The position numbers and the translations under genes are program-made. A stretch of 45,563 nucleotides of DNA from a bacterium. GTDB lineage: Bacteria; Bacteroidota; Bacteroidia; Bacteroidales; Muribaculaceae. Positions within the stretch are counted from its first letter, which is position 1; each line of letters starts with the position of its first letter. The stretch spans positions 1 to 45,563 of the forward strand of contig SFVH01000007.1 in NCBI GenBank assembly GCA_004561555.1. The letters run 5' to 3'. Below, piece by piece: positions 1 through 8,858 of the stretch. A model generated the notes under the pieces. That model was given only the letters and a program-made list of their open reading frames with translations, was not told the origin of the DNA and did not search any database.

Positions 1-33
1 AAAAAAGCACTGCAAGGCTTCCCTCGCAGTGCT
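1..33 (-). terminator. Rho-independent terminator of tRNA-His
   Basis: Read on the minus strand, an 8-bp perfect stem (AGCACTGC at 6-13 pairing with GCAGTGCT at 26-33) closes a 12-nt loop and is followed by a run of T. It lies directly beyond the encoded CCA of the tRNA, so it should end that transcript. Confidence 0.9.
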
Positions 34-35
34 CT

Positions 36-113
36 TGGGGTGAAGAAAGGGATTCGAACCCTCGACCCTCGGAACCACAATCCGATGCTCTAACCAGCTG
101 AGCTATCCTCACC
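36..113 (-). tRNA. tRNA-His (GTG anticodon)
   Basis: The minus strand folds as a full cloverleaf. The acceptor stem is GTGAGGA/TCTTCAC, the D-arm begins GCTCAGCTGGTTAGAGC, the anticodon loop is TTGTGGT (anticodon GTG, reads His codons), and the T-loop is TTCGAAT. Two His-specific identity features are visible: an extra G at position -1 (base 113) and C73 (base 39), which can pair with each other. The CCA end is encoded (38-36). A strong promoter lies just upstream and a terminator just downstream, so it is a single-gene unit. Confidence 0.97.
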
Positions 114-130
114 ATTTCTGATTTCGTTTG

Positions 131-161
131 CAAAGGTATGCCGAAAATCTGAATTGTGCAA
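131..161 (-). promoter_or_regulatory. Promoter of tRNA-His (Bacteroidetes type)
   Basis: On the minus strand a consensus -7 element TACCTTTG (bases 138-131) is preceded by TTG (161-159) with a 20-nt spacer, the known Bacteroidetes sigma factor layout. It ends 17 nt before the tRNA 5' end. Confidence 0.85.
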
Positions 162-262
162 GAGTTTGCCAAAGTTTTTTTGCTGATTTGCTTTATTAAT
201 CATTGATTTTTTTAAAAATGGCAATGTTTTTGGAAAGGTGCTGAGGTTTTAGCATTTTTTAT

Positions 263-270
263 TACCTTTG
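263..270 (+). promoter_or_regulatory. -7 element upstream of the DUF4954 gene
   Basis: TACCTTTG matches TAnnTTTG exactly and lies 36 nt before the ATG at 307. I see no good TTG at the usual upstream distance. This element includes the TTG that would serve as the start of a longer reading frame at 268, which argues against that longer start. Confidence 0.7.
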
Positions 271-306
271 TGGCGCGATAATATTTCTTATAACAATAAA
301 AATCGA

Positions 307-2292
307 ATGGAATTTAGACATCTTACTGAAGCCGAGGTGCTTCAGTTGCAGCGTCAATGTTGTGATGCTGAAAATTGGGAGACTGTGTTAGTGGCTCCTG
401 ATTTTGAACCGCGCCGTGTGAATCATTGCAGCTTCTCAGGCGATGTGCGTTTAGGGTCGTTTAGAGGTGAGTTTAAGCTTGCGGGGGGCTATGTAAAGCA
501 GTCGGGGTTAAGCTATGTTGCTCTGCATAATGTGAGTGTTGGCAATGACTGTTGCATTGAGCATATCCATAATTACATAGCCAACTATGTTATTGGTAAT
601 CACACATTTATTCAGAATGTTGATGTAATTGCCGTGACGCAACTATCGTCGTTTGGCAATGGAGTGGAAGTGGCGGTGCTTAATGAGACGGGTGGGCGTG
701 AGGTGCCCATCAGCGACAAGCTCTCGGCTCATTTGGCATATATTATGGCTCTTTATCGTCATCGTCCGGAGCTGATAGCTCGATTGCATGAGATTACCGA
801 TTTTTACAGTCGCAAACATTCTTCATCTATTGGAGAGATTGGCGATGATGTGTGGATTGTGAATAGTGGGAGTATTACGGATGTGAAAATAGGTGATTGT
901 TGTGTGATTGAGGGAGCTTGCCGGCTCAACAACGGAAGCATTAATAGCACACGTCTTGCGCCCTCGAAGGTTGGAACCGGAGTGATTTGCGATGATTTTA
1001 TCATTTCGTCAGGCTCGTCGGTGAGCGACGGCACGATGCTCAGTCGTTGTTTTGTGGGACAGGCATGCACTCTCGGACATAATTATTCGGCTTCCGACTC
1101 TTTGTTTTTTTGCAACTGTCAGGGCGAAAACGGAGAGGCTTGCTCAATATTTGCCGGACCTTTTACGGTTACTCACCATAAATCGACGTTGTTGATTGCC
1201 GGAATGTTCTCGTTTATGAATGCCGGTTCGGGCTCTAATCAGAGCAATCATATGTATAAGTTGGGACCTATCCATCAAGGCACCCTCGAACGTGGTGCCA
1301 AGACCACTTCCGACTCCTATGTGTTGTGGCCGGCAAGAGTGGGTGCATTCTCGCTTGTCATGGGCAGGCACGTCAATCATTCCGACACGTCTTGTTTCCC
1401 GTTTTCTTATCTTATTGAGCAGAATAATACCACATATCTTGTTCCCGGGGTAAATCTTCGGAGTGTGGGCACCATCCGCGATGCCCGTAAATGGCCGCGT
1501 CGTGACAATCGAAATGATGCCGTTAAGCTGGATTTTGTGAATTACAACTTGCTCAGCCCTTATACCGTGCAAAAGATGCTTAAGGGGATGGAGATGCTCC
1601 ATAGGCTGTGTCGTGCAAGTGGAGAGCTTTCCGACGAATATTCTTTTCAAAGTGCTAAGATACGCAATTCGTCGTTGAAAAACGGCATCCGTCTGTATAG
1701 CATTGCCGTAGATAAATTTTTAGGAAATTCAATCATTAAGCGGCTTGAAGGGCTTGTGCCCGAGAGTGATGACGACATCCGTCAGCGTTTGATGCCCGAC
1801 ACCTCGATTGGGCAGGGAGAATGGGTGGATGTTTCGGGATTGATAGCCCCGAAGACTGAGATTGATGCTCTGCTCGATGGTGTCGAGGCGGGTACAATTA
1901 ATCGGTTGAAGTGTATCAACGCAGAGTTTCAGAGGATGCACGAAAACTACTATTCCTACGAATGGACATGGGCATACGAAAAGATTGCTTCGGTTTACGG
2001 CATTGATATGTCACAAATCACGGCTGGTGATGTAAAGATGATTGTGGAGAGATGGAAGACTTCGGTGGTGGCACTCGACGAAATGGTCTATGAAGATGCA
2101 CGCAAGGAATTTTCGCTTGCTGCTATGACCGGCTTCGGCGCTGATGGCACACGAGTGGAGAAGGAGTTGGACTTTGAGCAAGTGAGGGGCGACTTTGAGA
2201 GCAATCCGTTTGTGGTCGATGTTCGCAACCATATTGTTGCGAAAACCCAACTTGGCGACGAACTGCTGGAGCGACTTTCCGGTATCCTATAA
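307..2292 (+). CDS. DUF4954 family left-handed beta-helix protein
   Basis: This 661-residue protein has long stretches of hexapeptide-like repeats (for example VIGNHTFIQN and KIGDCCVIEG) typical of the left-handed parallel beta-helix of sugar or acyl transferases, followed by an alpha-helical C-terminal third. No signal peptide is seen, so it is probably cytosolic. The family is known in Bacteroidota as DUF4954; its reaction is not established. Resemblance to nucleotidyl- or acyltransferase beta-helices suggests a role on a sugar or nucleotide-sugar, which is inference. The ATG at 307 was chosen over an upstream TTG at 268 because the latter lies inside the -7 promoter element. Its 3' end overlaps the convergent CapA-like gene by 6 nt with no terminator between them. 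Confidence 0.85.
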   Translation: MEFRHLTEAEVLQLQRQCCDAENWETVLVAPDFEPRRVNHCSFSGDVRLGSFRGEFKLAGGYVKQSGLSYVALHNVSVGNDCCIEHIHNYIANYVIGNHTFIQNVDVIAVTQLSSFGNGVEVAVLNETGGREVPISDKLSAHLAYIMALYRHRPELIARLHEITDFYSRKHSSSIGEIGDDVWIVNSGSITDVKIGDCCVIEGACRLNNGSINSTRLAPSKVGTGVICDDFIISSGSSVSDGTMLSRCFVGQACTLGHNYSASDSLFFCNCQGENGEACSIFAGPFTVTHHKSTLLIAGMFSFMNAGSGSNQSNHMYKLGPIHQGTLERGAKTTSDSYVLWPARVGAFSLVMGRHVNHSDTSCFPFSYLIEQNNTTYLVPGVNLRSVGTIRDARKWPRRDNRNDAVKLDFVNYNLLSPYTVQKMLKGMEMLHRLCRASGELSDEYSFQSAKIRNSSLKNGIRLYSIAVDKFLGNSIIKRLEGLVPESDDDIRQRLMPDTSIGQGEWVDVSGLIAPKTEIDALLDGVEAGTINRLKCINAEFQRMHENYYSYEWTWAYEKIASVYGIDMSQITAGDVKMIVERWKTSVVALDEMVYEDARKEFSLAAMTGFGADGTRVEKELDFEQVRGDFESNPFVVDVRNHIVAKTQLGDELLERLSGIL

Positions 2293-3417
2293 TGCTAATT
2301 CCAAGAGGTCGAGTGGCGTGAAGAGCATCGCAGGGCTCCATCGCCATTCGTCTTCATTAACATCAACATTATGTTTTTTGAATATGGTGCGAGCATTGCG
2401 AGTAAACTTGTCGTAGTATGCTCTTTGATTTGGGCGTACGAGGTGGGATTTGCTTGCAGGGATGAGTGTGTAGTTGTCCGACGCATTCTCGGGGTCTTGC
2501 ACAAACACGAGGTTGTAGAAGGCATCTTTAAGATAGGGGGTGCCATCGTTGGTGCGACCTATCACCACTCTCACCATAGCGCCTCCACGAGTGTCGGCAG
2601 TGCGCATCCCTGACAAGAAATTGCCCATAGAATAAACCACCAAAGCTTTCTTGCCGTTGGCTTTTGTCACCACCTTCATAGGTTGTATTACATGAGGATG
2701 ACCTCCGATGATGAGGTCCACGCCTTGTGAGGATAGAAACTCCGCGAGGCTACGTTGCTCGCTGTTTTCGGTGAGAATATATTCCACGCCCCAATGCATA
2801 CATGCCACTATCATTTGTGCACCATTTTTGCGTAGGTTAGCTATGTCGGCTTTAATAATGTCCTTATTGATATAATCTACCACTACCGCCCCCCGTATTT
2901 CTATGCCATTAGTGCCGTAGGTGTAGTTTAAGAAGCCTATTTTCAGCCCTTTTACATTCACAATAAGCGGATAATTGTTGTTGCGCTCTGTAGCGTTGCG
3001 ATAAGTGCCTATGTGAGATATCCCCATCTTGTCGAGCGCGTCAAGGGTGCGTGACAAGCCTGCATCACGGCGGTCCAGGCAGTGATTGTTGGCATGAAGA
3101 AACAGGTCAAACCCGGCATCTTTGAGTGCGAGAGCATATTCTTCGGGTGCGCTGAAGCATGGGTAGCCGGTGTAGGGCTTGCCTCCGAGGGTACATTCGA
3201 GATTGACCACGGCATAATCGGCTGCCGCCACGTAGTCGGTAACGTGGCGGAAACAAGCCGAATAGTCGTAGGTGTCACCTCTGCGAGCGGCATTCAGTTG
3301 ACGTTCATGTTGCATAGCATCGCCGGCAAACACCAATGTTACATCGTCGGATGTGCCGGCAAAAAGCGATGCCACACCACAGGCGGCAGCTATGAGCACC
3401 GAAAATATCATCTTCAT
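2287..3417 (-). CDS. CapA-family (PGA_cap) calcineurin-like phosphoesterase
   Basis: The product (376 aa) starts with a hydrophobic signal peptide (residues 1-20, ending ...SLFAG) and then carries the PGA_cap metallophosphatase motifs in order: FAGDAM (about 30-35), NLECTLGG (about 72), HANNHCLD, MHWGVEY and GGHPHVIQ. These Asp, Asn and His residues form the predicted two-metal site. It should be exported to the periplasm or anchored there. Members are often named after the poly-gamma-glutamate capsule protein CapA, but no PgsB/PgsC partner is present, so a capsule role is not supported. The start is 5 nt after the folD stop, indicating cotranscription; longer in-frame starts would run into folD. 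The C-terminal part (about 290-376) has no motif I recognise. Confidence 0.85.
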   Translation of the reverse strand: MKMIFSVLIAAACGVASLFAGTSDDVTLVFAGDAMQHERQLNAARRGDTYDYSACFRHVTDYVAAADYAVVNLECTLGGKPYTGYPCFSAPEEYALALKDAGFDLFLHANNHCLDRRDAGLSRTLDALDKMGISHIGTYRNATERNNNYPLIVNVKGLKIGFLNYTYGTNGIEIRGAVVVDYINKDIIKADIANLRKNGAQMIVACMHWGVEYILTENSEQRSLAEFLSSQGVDLIIGGHPHVIQPMKVVTKANGKKALVVYSMGNFLSGMRTADTRGGAMVRVVIGRTNDGTPYLKDAFYNLVFVQDPENASDNYTLIPASKSHLVRPNQRAYYDKFTRNARTIFKKHNVDVNEDEWRWSPAMLFTPLDLLELAL

Positions 3418-3422
3418 TTTGC

Positions 3423-4304
3423 TTATTTGTAGATATCGTGGCGTGCCGCGAGAAGCGTGTTTTTCATCAACGACACTATAGTCATCGGACCTACGCCTCC
3501 GGGAACCGGGGTGATAAACGAGCATTTAGGTGCCACATTTTCAAAGTCTACGTCGCCCTTGAGGCGGAAGCCGCTTTTGGTTTCGGTTGAGGGCACACGA
3601 GTGGTGCCAACATCGATTATCACTGCTCCATCTTTCACCATGTCGGCAGTGAGAAAGCCCGGTTGTCCGAGTGCAGCGATGATGATGTCGGCATTAAGGC
3701 AATGCTCCTTGATGTCGCGAGAGCGGCTGTGGCACACTGTCACTGTAGCATCGCCCGGCATTGCTTTTTGCATCATCAAGTTTGCTACCGGTTTGCCCAC
3801 GATATTACTTCTGCCGAGCACCACGCAGTTTTTGCCTTTGGTGTCTATTTCGTAGCGTTTGAGAAGCTCGAGTATACCTTGGGGCGTAGCAGAGAGGAAG
3901 CAAGGCAAGCCTATAGATAGTCGTCCCACATTGATAGGGTGGAACCCGTCTACGTCTTTGCGATAGTCAATGGCTTCGATGATTTTCTGCTCATCGATGT
4001 GTTTGGGTAACGGCAGTTGCACAATAAACCCGTCGACATCGGTGTCCTTGTTAAGTTTGTCGATGGTTGTCAGCAATTCGGCTTCTGTCACCTCGGCTTC
4101 GAAGCGTAGTAGCGTGGAAGTAAATCCGCATTGCTCGCAAGCTTTCACTTTGTGAGCCACATACGTCTCGCTACCTCCGTCGTGCCCTACGAGGATGGCA
4201 GCTAAATGAGGTCGTTTCATCCCCGAAGCCACCATCTTTTCCACCTCCGCTGCAATTTCTTGTTTCACTGCATCGGCAATCTTTTTTCCGTCAATTAATT
4301 TCAT
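3423..4304 (-). CDS. folD: Bifunctional methylene-THF dehydrogenase / methenyl-THF cyclohydrolase FolD
   Basis: At 293 aa this is normal FolD length. It catalyses NADP-dependent oxidation of 5,10-methylene-THF and hydrolysis to 10-formyl-THF in the cytosol. Visible key residues match E. coli FolD: Tyr48 and Lys52 in the SxxYxxxK segment, Gln96 in VQLPLP, Asp119 in KDVDGFHPIN, the Rossmann turn GRSNIVGKP (164-172) and the C-terminal PVPGGVGPMT. It lies 35 nt downstream of nqrF and 5 nt upstream of the CapA-like gene, all minus strand, so it may be read from the nqr promoter or from one I cannot recognise in the 35-nt gap. Confidence 0.97.
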   Translation of the reverse strand: MKLIDGKKIADAVKQEIAAEVEKMVASGMKRPHLAAILVGHDGGSETYVAHKVKACEQCGFTSTLLRFEAEVTEAELLTTIDKLNKDTDVDGFIVQLPLPKHIDEQKIIEAIDYRKDVDGFHPINVGRLSIGLPCFLSATPQGILELLKRYEIDTKGKNCVVLGRSNIVGKPVANLMMQKAMPGDATVTVCHSRSRDIKEHCLNADIIIAALGQPGFLTADMVKDGAVIIDVGTTRVPSTETKSGFRLKGDVDFENVAPKCSFITPVPGGVGPMTIVSLMKNTLLAARHDIYK

Positions 4305-4339
4305 ACTGTTTTATAGAGTTAATAGTAGATTTAGCATTA

Positions 4340-5632
4340 TTATCCGCCGAAGTTGTCATACATTATGCTTTCGGAGTCTACTCCGAGGCTGTCGAGCATT
4401 TTCACCACGGCATTGCTCATCGGACCGGGACCACACATATAATACTCGATGTCTTCAGGCGACTCGTGGTCTTTGAGATAGGTGTCGAGCATCACTTGAT
4501 GCACAAATCCGGCAGTATATTTTACTCCGGCAGCGTCGGCAGCCGGGTCGGGTCGGTCGAGTGCCAAGTGGAATGAGAAATTGGGAAATTCCTTCTCCAA
4601 TGCCAGGAAGTCGTCTAAATAAAACACCTCGTTGAGGGCGCGAGCACCGTAGAAATACGACATTTTTCGGTCGGTGGTGTGGAGGGTGCGTGTCATGTGC
4701 ATTATCTGTGCACGCAGTGGAGCCATGCCGGCACCGCCACCCACCCATATCATCTCTTTCTTGGAGTCGAAATGAGGGTGGAAGTCGCCGTAAGGACCGC
4801 TCATCACCACCTTGTCGCCGGGCTTCAATGTGAAGATATACGAGGAGGCTATACCCGGCATCACATCCATAAATCCCACTTGAGGCTTCGGCTTGAATGG
4901 CGGAGTGGCAATGCGCACGGTTAGCATTATGCGGTCGCCTTCTGCCGGATAGTTAGCCATAGAATAGGCACGTATTGTCTCTTCGTCGTTTTTGCATTTG
5001 AGAGAGAATAATCCGAATTTTTCCCATGCCGGCAAATATTCCTCACCGATAAGGCTTTTGTCGATGTCATTGTCGTAGGTCATCGTGTATCTCGGTATCT
5101 TTATTTGTGCATAGGAGCCGGGAAGGAAGTCCATATGTTCGCCTGGAGGCAATGCCACAATAAACTCTTTGATAAATGTGGCGACATTTTTGTTGGAAAT
5201 CACCTCACATTCCCATTCCTTAACTCCCATCACGCTTTCCGGCACGATGATGCTCATGTCGTTTTTGACCTTCACTTGGCATCCCAAGTGCCAATTGTTC
5301 ATCATCTCTTTTCTTGAGAAATGCACCTTCTCTGTGGGGAGCGTTTCGCCACCTCCTTCGGGGATTCGCACTCGACATTGGCCGCAACTGCCACCGCCGC
5401 CGCATGCCGAGGGTAAAAATATGCGTTCATTGGCAAGGGTAGATAGGAGAGTCCCCCCGGTTGGTACCGATGTCTCATCTTTACCATTGATAGTGATTTT
5501 CACATTGCCCGAAGCTACAAGATATTTTTTTGCTACCAAAAGCACAATCACGAGCAATACCGTCACCGCCAAAAACAACAGCGTTCCGGCAAGCATTGTG
5601 TCGCTTATTATTGATAATAGTGTATGTGTCAT
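4340..5632 (-). CDS. nqrF: Na+-translocating NADH:quinone reductase subunit F
   Basis: NqrF (430 aa) is the NADH-oxidising entry point of Na+-NQR. It has an N-terminal membrane helix (about 13-34), a [2Fe-2S] ferredoxin domain with Cys77, Cys83, Cys86 and Cys118, an FAD-binding motif RAYSMANYP (221-229), and an NADH-binding part with VGGGAGMAP (297-305) and CGPGPM (400-405). Electrons pass from NADH to FAD and then to the iron-sulfur centre. It is the last gene of the nqrABCDEF cluster and begins 5 nt after nqrE ends. All expected cofactor residues are present. Confidence 0.98.
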   Translation of the reverse strand: MTHTLLSIISDTMLAGTLLFLAVTVLLVIVLLVAKKYLVASGNVKITINGKDETSVPTGGTLLSTLANERIFLPSACGGGGSCGQCRVRIPEGGGETLPTEKVHFSRKEMMNNWHLGCQVKVKNDMSIIVPESVMGVKEWECEVISNKNVATFIKEFIVALPPGEHMDFLPGSYAQIKIPRYTMTYDNDIDKSLIGEEYLPAWEKFGLFSLKCKNDEETIRAYSMANYPAEGDRIMLTVRIATPPFKPKPQVGFMDVMPGIASSYIFTLKPGDKVVMSGPYGDFHPHFDSKKEMIWVGGGAGMAPLRAQIMHMTRTLHTTDRKMSYFYGARALNEVFYLDDFLALEKEFPNFSFHLALDRPDPAADAAGVKYTAGFVHQVMLDTYLKDHESPEDIEYYMCGPGPMSNAVVKMLDSLGVDSESIMYDNFGG

Positions 5633-5637
5633 AACCT

Positions 5638-6252
5638 TTAGATTTTAATGCCAAGGAAACTCATAAATGCTATGCCCATCAGTCCGGTAATTATAAAGGT
5701 GATGCCGATGCCTTTGAGAGGGGCGGGAACGTTGGAGTAGGAGAGGCGCTCGCGGATGGCGGCAATGCCTACGATGGCAAGGAGCCAGCCGATGCCCGAG
5801 CCGGCACCATAGACGGTGGCGGTCCATACCGAGCCAAAATCTTTCTGCTGCATAAACAGAGAGCTGCCCAAGATGGCGCAGTTGACGGCTATCAATGGCA
5901 AGAAGATGCCCAACGACGCGTAGAGCGACGGCGAAAACTTCTCTACAGCCATCTCCACTAATTGAGTGAGCGAGGCTATCACGGCAATAAAGAGTATTAA
6001 GCTCAAAAAGCTTAAATCAACATCGGCAAATTCCTCCGACAGCCATGCTAAGGCTCCCGGACGCAAGAAATACATCTCGAGCGCATAGTTGATAGGTAGG
6101 GTCACTACAAGCATAAATGTCACGGCAATGCCTAATCCGAACGCTGTTTTCACATTCTTCGACACGGCAAGGTAGGAACACATACCGAGGAAGTATGCAA
6201 ATATCATATTGTCGACAAATATCGAACGAATGAACAGATTTAAATTTTCCAT
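5638..6252 (-). CDS. nqrE: Na+-NQR subunit E
   Basis: This 204-aa integral membrane protein has about six hydrophobic helices. Cys25 and Cys125 correspond to the NqrE cysteines that, with those of NqrD, bind the intramembrane iron centre. With NqrD it forms the pseudo-symmetric core through which electrons cross the membrane. It sits between nqrD (26-nt gap) and nqrF (5-nt gap). Confidence 0.97.
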   Translation of the reverse strand: MENLNLFIRSIFVDNMIFAYFLGMCSYLAVSKNVKTAFGLGIAVTFMLVVTLPINYALEMYFLRPGALAWLSEEFADVDLSFLSLILFIAVIASLTQLVEMAVEKFSPSLYASLGIFLPLIAVNCAILGSSLFMQQKDFGSVWTATVYGAGSGIGWLLAIVGIAAIRERLSYSNVPAPLKGIGITFIITGLMGIAFMSFLGIKI

Positions 6253-6278
6253 AGTTATATATGTTTCTTACCGTATGA

Positions 6279-6914
6279 TTAATTATTCTTTTCTTGCAAT
6301 TCTTTGTTGCGAGAGCGATGCACCCAAATGATACATGCAACGGTGATTAACGCCATCGGTGGTAATATCATCAAGCCGTTGTTTTCATATCCGGCAGCAT
6401 AAAATGACTTAGGAATGATTGGAAAGCCGAGGAGAGTGCCCGAGCCTAACAGTTCTCTCACCGTTGCTACTATCACGAGGATAATCATATATCCCAAACC
6501 GTTGCCTATGCCATCGAGAAACGACGGCCACGGCTTGTTGCCCAACGCAAACGCTTCAAGGCGACCCATTAGAATACAGTTGGTGATAATCAATCCGATA
6601 AACACCGACAGCTGTTTGCTCACTTCATAGTTATAAGCCTTTAGCACTTGGTCGACGATAATCACCAATGCGGCAACCACCACAAGCTGAACGATGATGC
6701 GGATGCTTGTGGGAATAGTGTTGCGAAGAAGTGAGATTATCACATTGGCAAATGCCAAAACGGCGGTCACGGAGATGCCCATCACCAATGCAGGCTCCAG
6801 CTTTGCTGTTACTGCCAATGCCGAACAGATGCCGAGCACCTGCACGATTACCGGGTTGTTTTTTGATAACGGATTAAACAACACCGTCTTTTGTTTATTA
6901 TTAAGTAGTGCCAT
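6279..6914 (-). CDS. nqrD: Na+-NQR subunit D
   Basis: This 211-aa polytopic membrane protein is homologous to NqrE and to RnfE. Cys30 (in VLGICSALAV) and Cys113 (in TNCILMG) are at the positions expected for the NqrD half of the intramembrane iron site. It starts 9 nt after nqrC ends. I call NqrD rather than RnfE because NqrA, NqrB and NqrF with their diagnostic features are in the same cluster. Confidence 0.97.
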   Translation of the reverse strand: MALLNNKQKTVLFNPLSKNNPVIVQVLGICSALAVTAKLEPALVMGISVTAVLAFANVIISLLRNTIPTSIRIIVQLVVVAALVIIVDQVLKAYNYEVSKQLSVFIGLIITNCILMGRLEAFALGNKPWPSFLDGIGNGLGYMIILVIVATVRELLGSGTLLGFPIIPKSFYAAGYENNGLMILPPMALITVACIIWVHRSRNKELQEKNN

Positions 6915-6923
6915 TGCTGATTG

Positions 6924-7634
6924 TTAGTTTTCCTCTACGGTTTGTAATGATTTTAAAAACTCGCTGTAGCAACTGAGACATCCTTCAAGCATCGACTGCA
7001 CGCCTTTGCTTGTGATTGTTCCCCCGGAGATTGCGTCGACATAGTCGGCACCATTGGTGGGCTTGGTGCCTTTCTTCATCACTGCTACCGACTTAAATTC
7101 GCCATCCTTAAACAGATGCTTGTCGGCAAACTGATTAGAGAAATGGTCTTTTGTGATTTCTGCGCCGAGTCCCGGTGTTTCGCCCTGATGAGAGAAGTAG
7201 GAGCCGTAGATGGTGTTGCCATCGCTCTCCACTGAAATATATCCCCAAATAGGCCCCCAGAGACCTGCGCCATACACCGGCAAGATGTATTTGCGAGAGC
7301 CGTCGATGTTGCACACAAATACCGGCAACTTGCGCTCGTTTGCCGGCTTCTTCACCTCTGCCGCCACATCAACGTCAAATGCTTCGCCGGGCAACTTGTT
7401 GCCGTTAATGTCCACGATATATGTGTCGGTGATTAATTTCTGATAAAGGTCAATAGCGTTGTCTTCGTCAGCCGGTTGGCGCACCGAACGCAGTATCTGT
7501 TGCATTTTGTCGATTTTCACATTGTCTGCTTGTTTCGACTTCAGCGAGAGTGCCACCCACGCTAATGCCGCACCTACAACCACCACCATCACGATGATGT
7601 AGGCTATCGTATAGGTATTACCTTGCTTGTTCAT
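6924..7634 (-). CDS. nqrC: Na+-NQR subunit C (FMN-binding)
   Basis: This 236-aa protein has one N-terminal membrane anchor (about 8-31) and a periplasmic FMN-binding domain. The flavinylation motif is SGGT (203-206), so Thr206 is the predicted residue for a phosphoester-linked FMN attached by ApbE. The usual motif is S/T-G-A-T; here Gly replaces Ala. No apbE gene is in this window. It begins 3 nt after the nqrB stop, which suggests translational coupling. Confidence 0.97.
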   Translation of the reverse strand: MNKQGNTYTIAYIIVMVVVVGAALAWVALSLKSKQADNVKIDKMQQILRSVRQPADEDNAIDLYQKLITDTYIVDINGNKLPGEAFDVDVAAEVKKPANERKLPVFVCNIDGSRKYILPVYGAGLWGPIWGYISVESDGNTIYGSYFSHQGETPGLGAEITKDHFSNQFADKHLFKDGEFKSVAVMKKGTKPTNGADYVDAISGGTITSKGVQSMLEGCLSCYSEFLKSLQTVEEN

Positions 7635-7637
7635 AAT

Positions 7638-8846
7638 CTACTGACGGTTTTTTGCACGACGCATACGGCGGCGTACGTTGGTTTCTATTACACAATAATC
7701 TATCAGCGGTGCAAACGCATTCATCAGCAACACGGCGAGCATTGCTCCTTCAGGATAGCCGGAGTTGTATACGCGTATGAGTATAGCCAACGCTCCTACA
7801 AGGAAGCCGTAGATGTATTTGCCGGTGTTGGTGTGAGCCGCTGTAACCGGGTCGGTAGCCATAAACACTGCCGCAAAGGCAAAGCCTCCGAGACACACTT
7901 GCTCCACAGGCGTGAGCAGTGACCCTGCATAGGTGGCTGACGGGAAGGCTTGTGCCAAATAGCCCATCGCCAAGCCTCCAACAAATACCGACAGCATTAT
8001 TCTCCAGCTCGCAACGCCCGTAATCAAAAGCACTGCTCCGCCCAGGAGGATAAATAGAGTAGATGTTTCGCCGATAGAGCCGGGGATTAATCCTAAAAAC
8101 ATATCCCACAAGGTGAGGTCACTTCCGGTCACTCCCGTCAGGTGGAGCGTGCTGCCTACGTTGGTTGCAACTTGTCCCAAAGGAGTGGCGCCCGAAAAGG
8201 CATCAACGGTTTGTCCGGCTCCAAGCGAAAAGATGGAGTCGGAGGCTACAAACACGCTGTCGCCCGACATCTTTTGTGGATAAGCAAAAAACAGGAAGGC
8301 GCGCGTCATCAATGCCACGTTAAAAATGTTCATTCCTGTTCCGCCAAACACTTCCTTTACAAAAATCACCGAGAATGCGGTGGCTACGGCTATCATCCAT
8401 ATAGGAGTCTCTATCGGACATATCATCGGTATCAGCATGCCCGATACCAAAAAGCCTTCTTGTATCTCATGGCCGCGTATCTGTGCGGAGATAAACTCGA
8501 TGCCCAAGCCCACAACATATGCCACCACGATTTTGGGAAGCACGGCAAGGAAGCCGTAGAGAAACGAATCAAAAAACTCGGGTGTCGTTCCCACCGAAAG
8601 ATAACGTTGGTAGCCCACGTTATACATGCCAAACAATAGTGCCGGAAGCAATGCTAACACGACAATTATCATTGTGCGCTTGGAGTCGTTGCTGTCGTGG
8701 ATGTGCACTCCCGAACGCGAAGTGGTATTTGGGGTAAATAAAAATGTGTCAAAGCCGTCAAACACCGAGCGAAACTTTTGCAGCTTGCCCCCTGGCTGAA
8801 ACTGCGGTCTGACCTTGTCTAAATATTTTTTTAATGCTTTTTTCAC
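7638..8846 (-). CDS. nqrB: Na+-NQR subunit B
   Basis: At 402 aa this is close to the Vibrio protein (415 aa). It is a polytopic membrane subunit that carries a covalent FMN and riboflavin and is thought to contain the sodium pathway. The SGAT motif is at 218-221, giving Thr221 as the FMN attachment site. It follows nqrA by 12 nt. Confidence 0.97.
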   Translation of the reverse strand: MKKALKKYLDKVRPQFQPGGKLQKFRSVFDGFDTFLFTPNTTSRSGVHIHDSNDSKRTMIIVVLALLPALLFGMYNVGYQRYLSVGTTPEFFDSFLYGFLAVLPKIVVAYVVGLGIEFISAQIRGHEIQEGFLVSGMLIPMICPIETPIWMIAVATAFSVIFVKEVFGGTGMNIFNVALMTRAFLFFAYPQKMSGDSVFVASDSIFSLGAGQTVDAFSGATPLGQVATNVGSTLHLTGVTGSDLTLWDMFLGLIPGSIGETSTLFILLGGAVLLITGVASWRIMLSVFVGGLAMGYLAQAFPSATYAGSLLTPVEQVCLGGFAFAAVFMATDPVTAAHTNTGKYIYGFLVGALAILIRVYNSGYPEGAMLAVLLMNAFAPLIDYCVIETNVRRRMRRAKNRQ

Positions 8847-8858
8847 GATAGACCAATT

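Noticed and set aside
268..306. Longer TTG start for the DUF4954 gene
   Set aside because: The TTG is the end of the TACCTTTG promoter element. The ATG at 307 is a better start.
2287..3417. Poly-gamma-glutamate capsule synthesis function for the CapA-like protein
   Set aside because: No PgsB or PgsC partner is adjacent. The nearby Mur-type ligase at 29.3 kb is MurF-like, not PgsB-like, and is far away.
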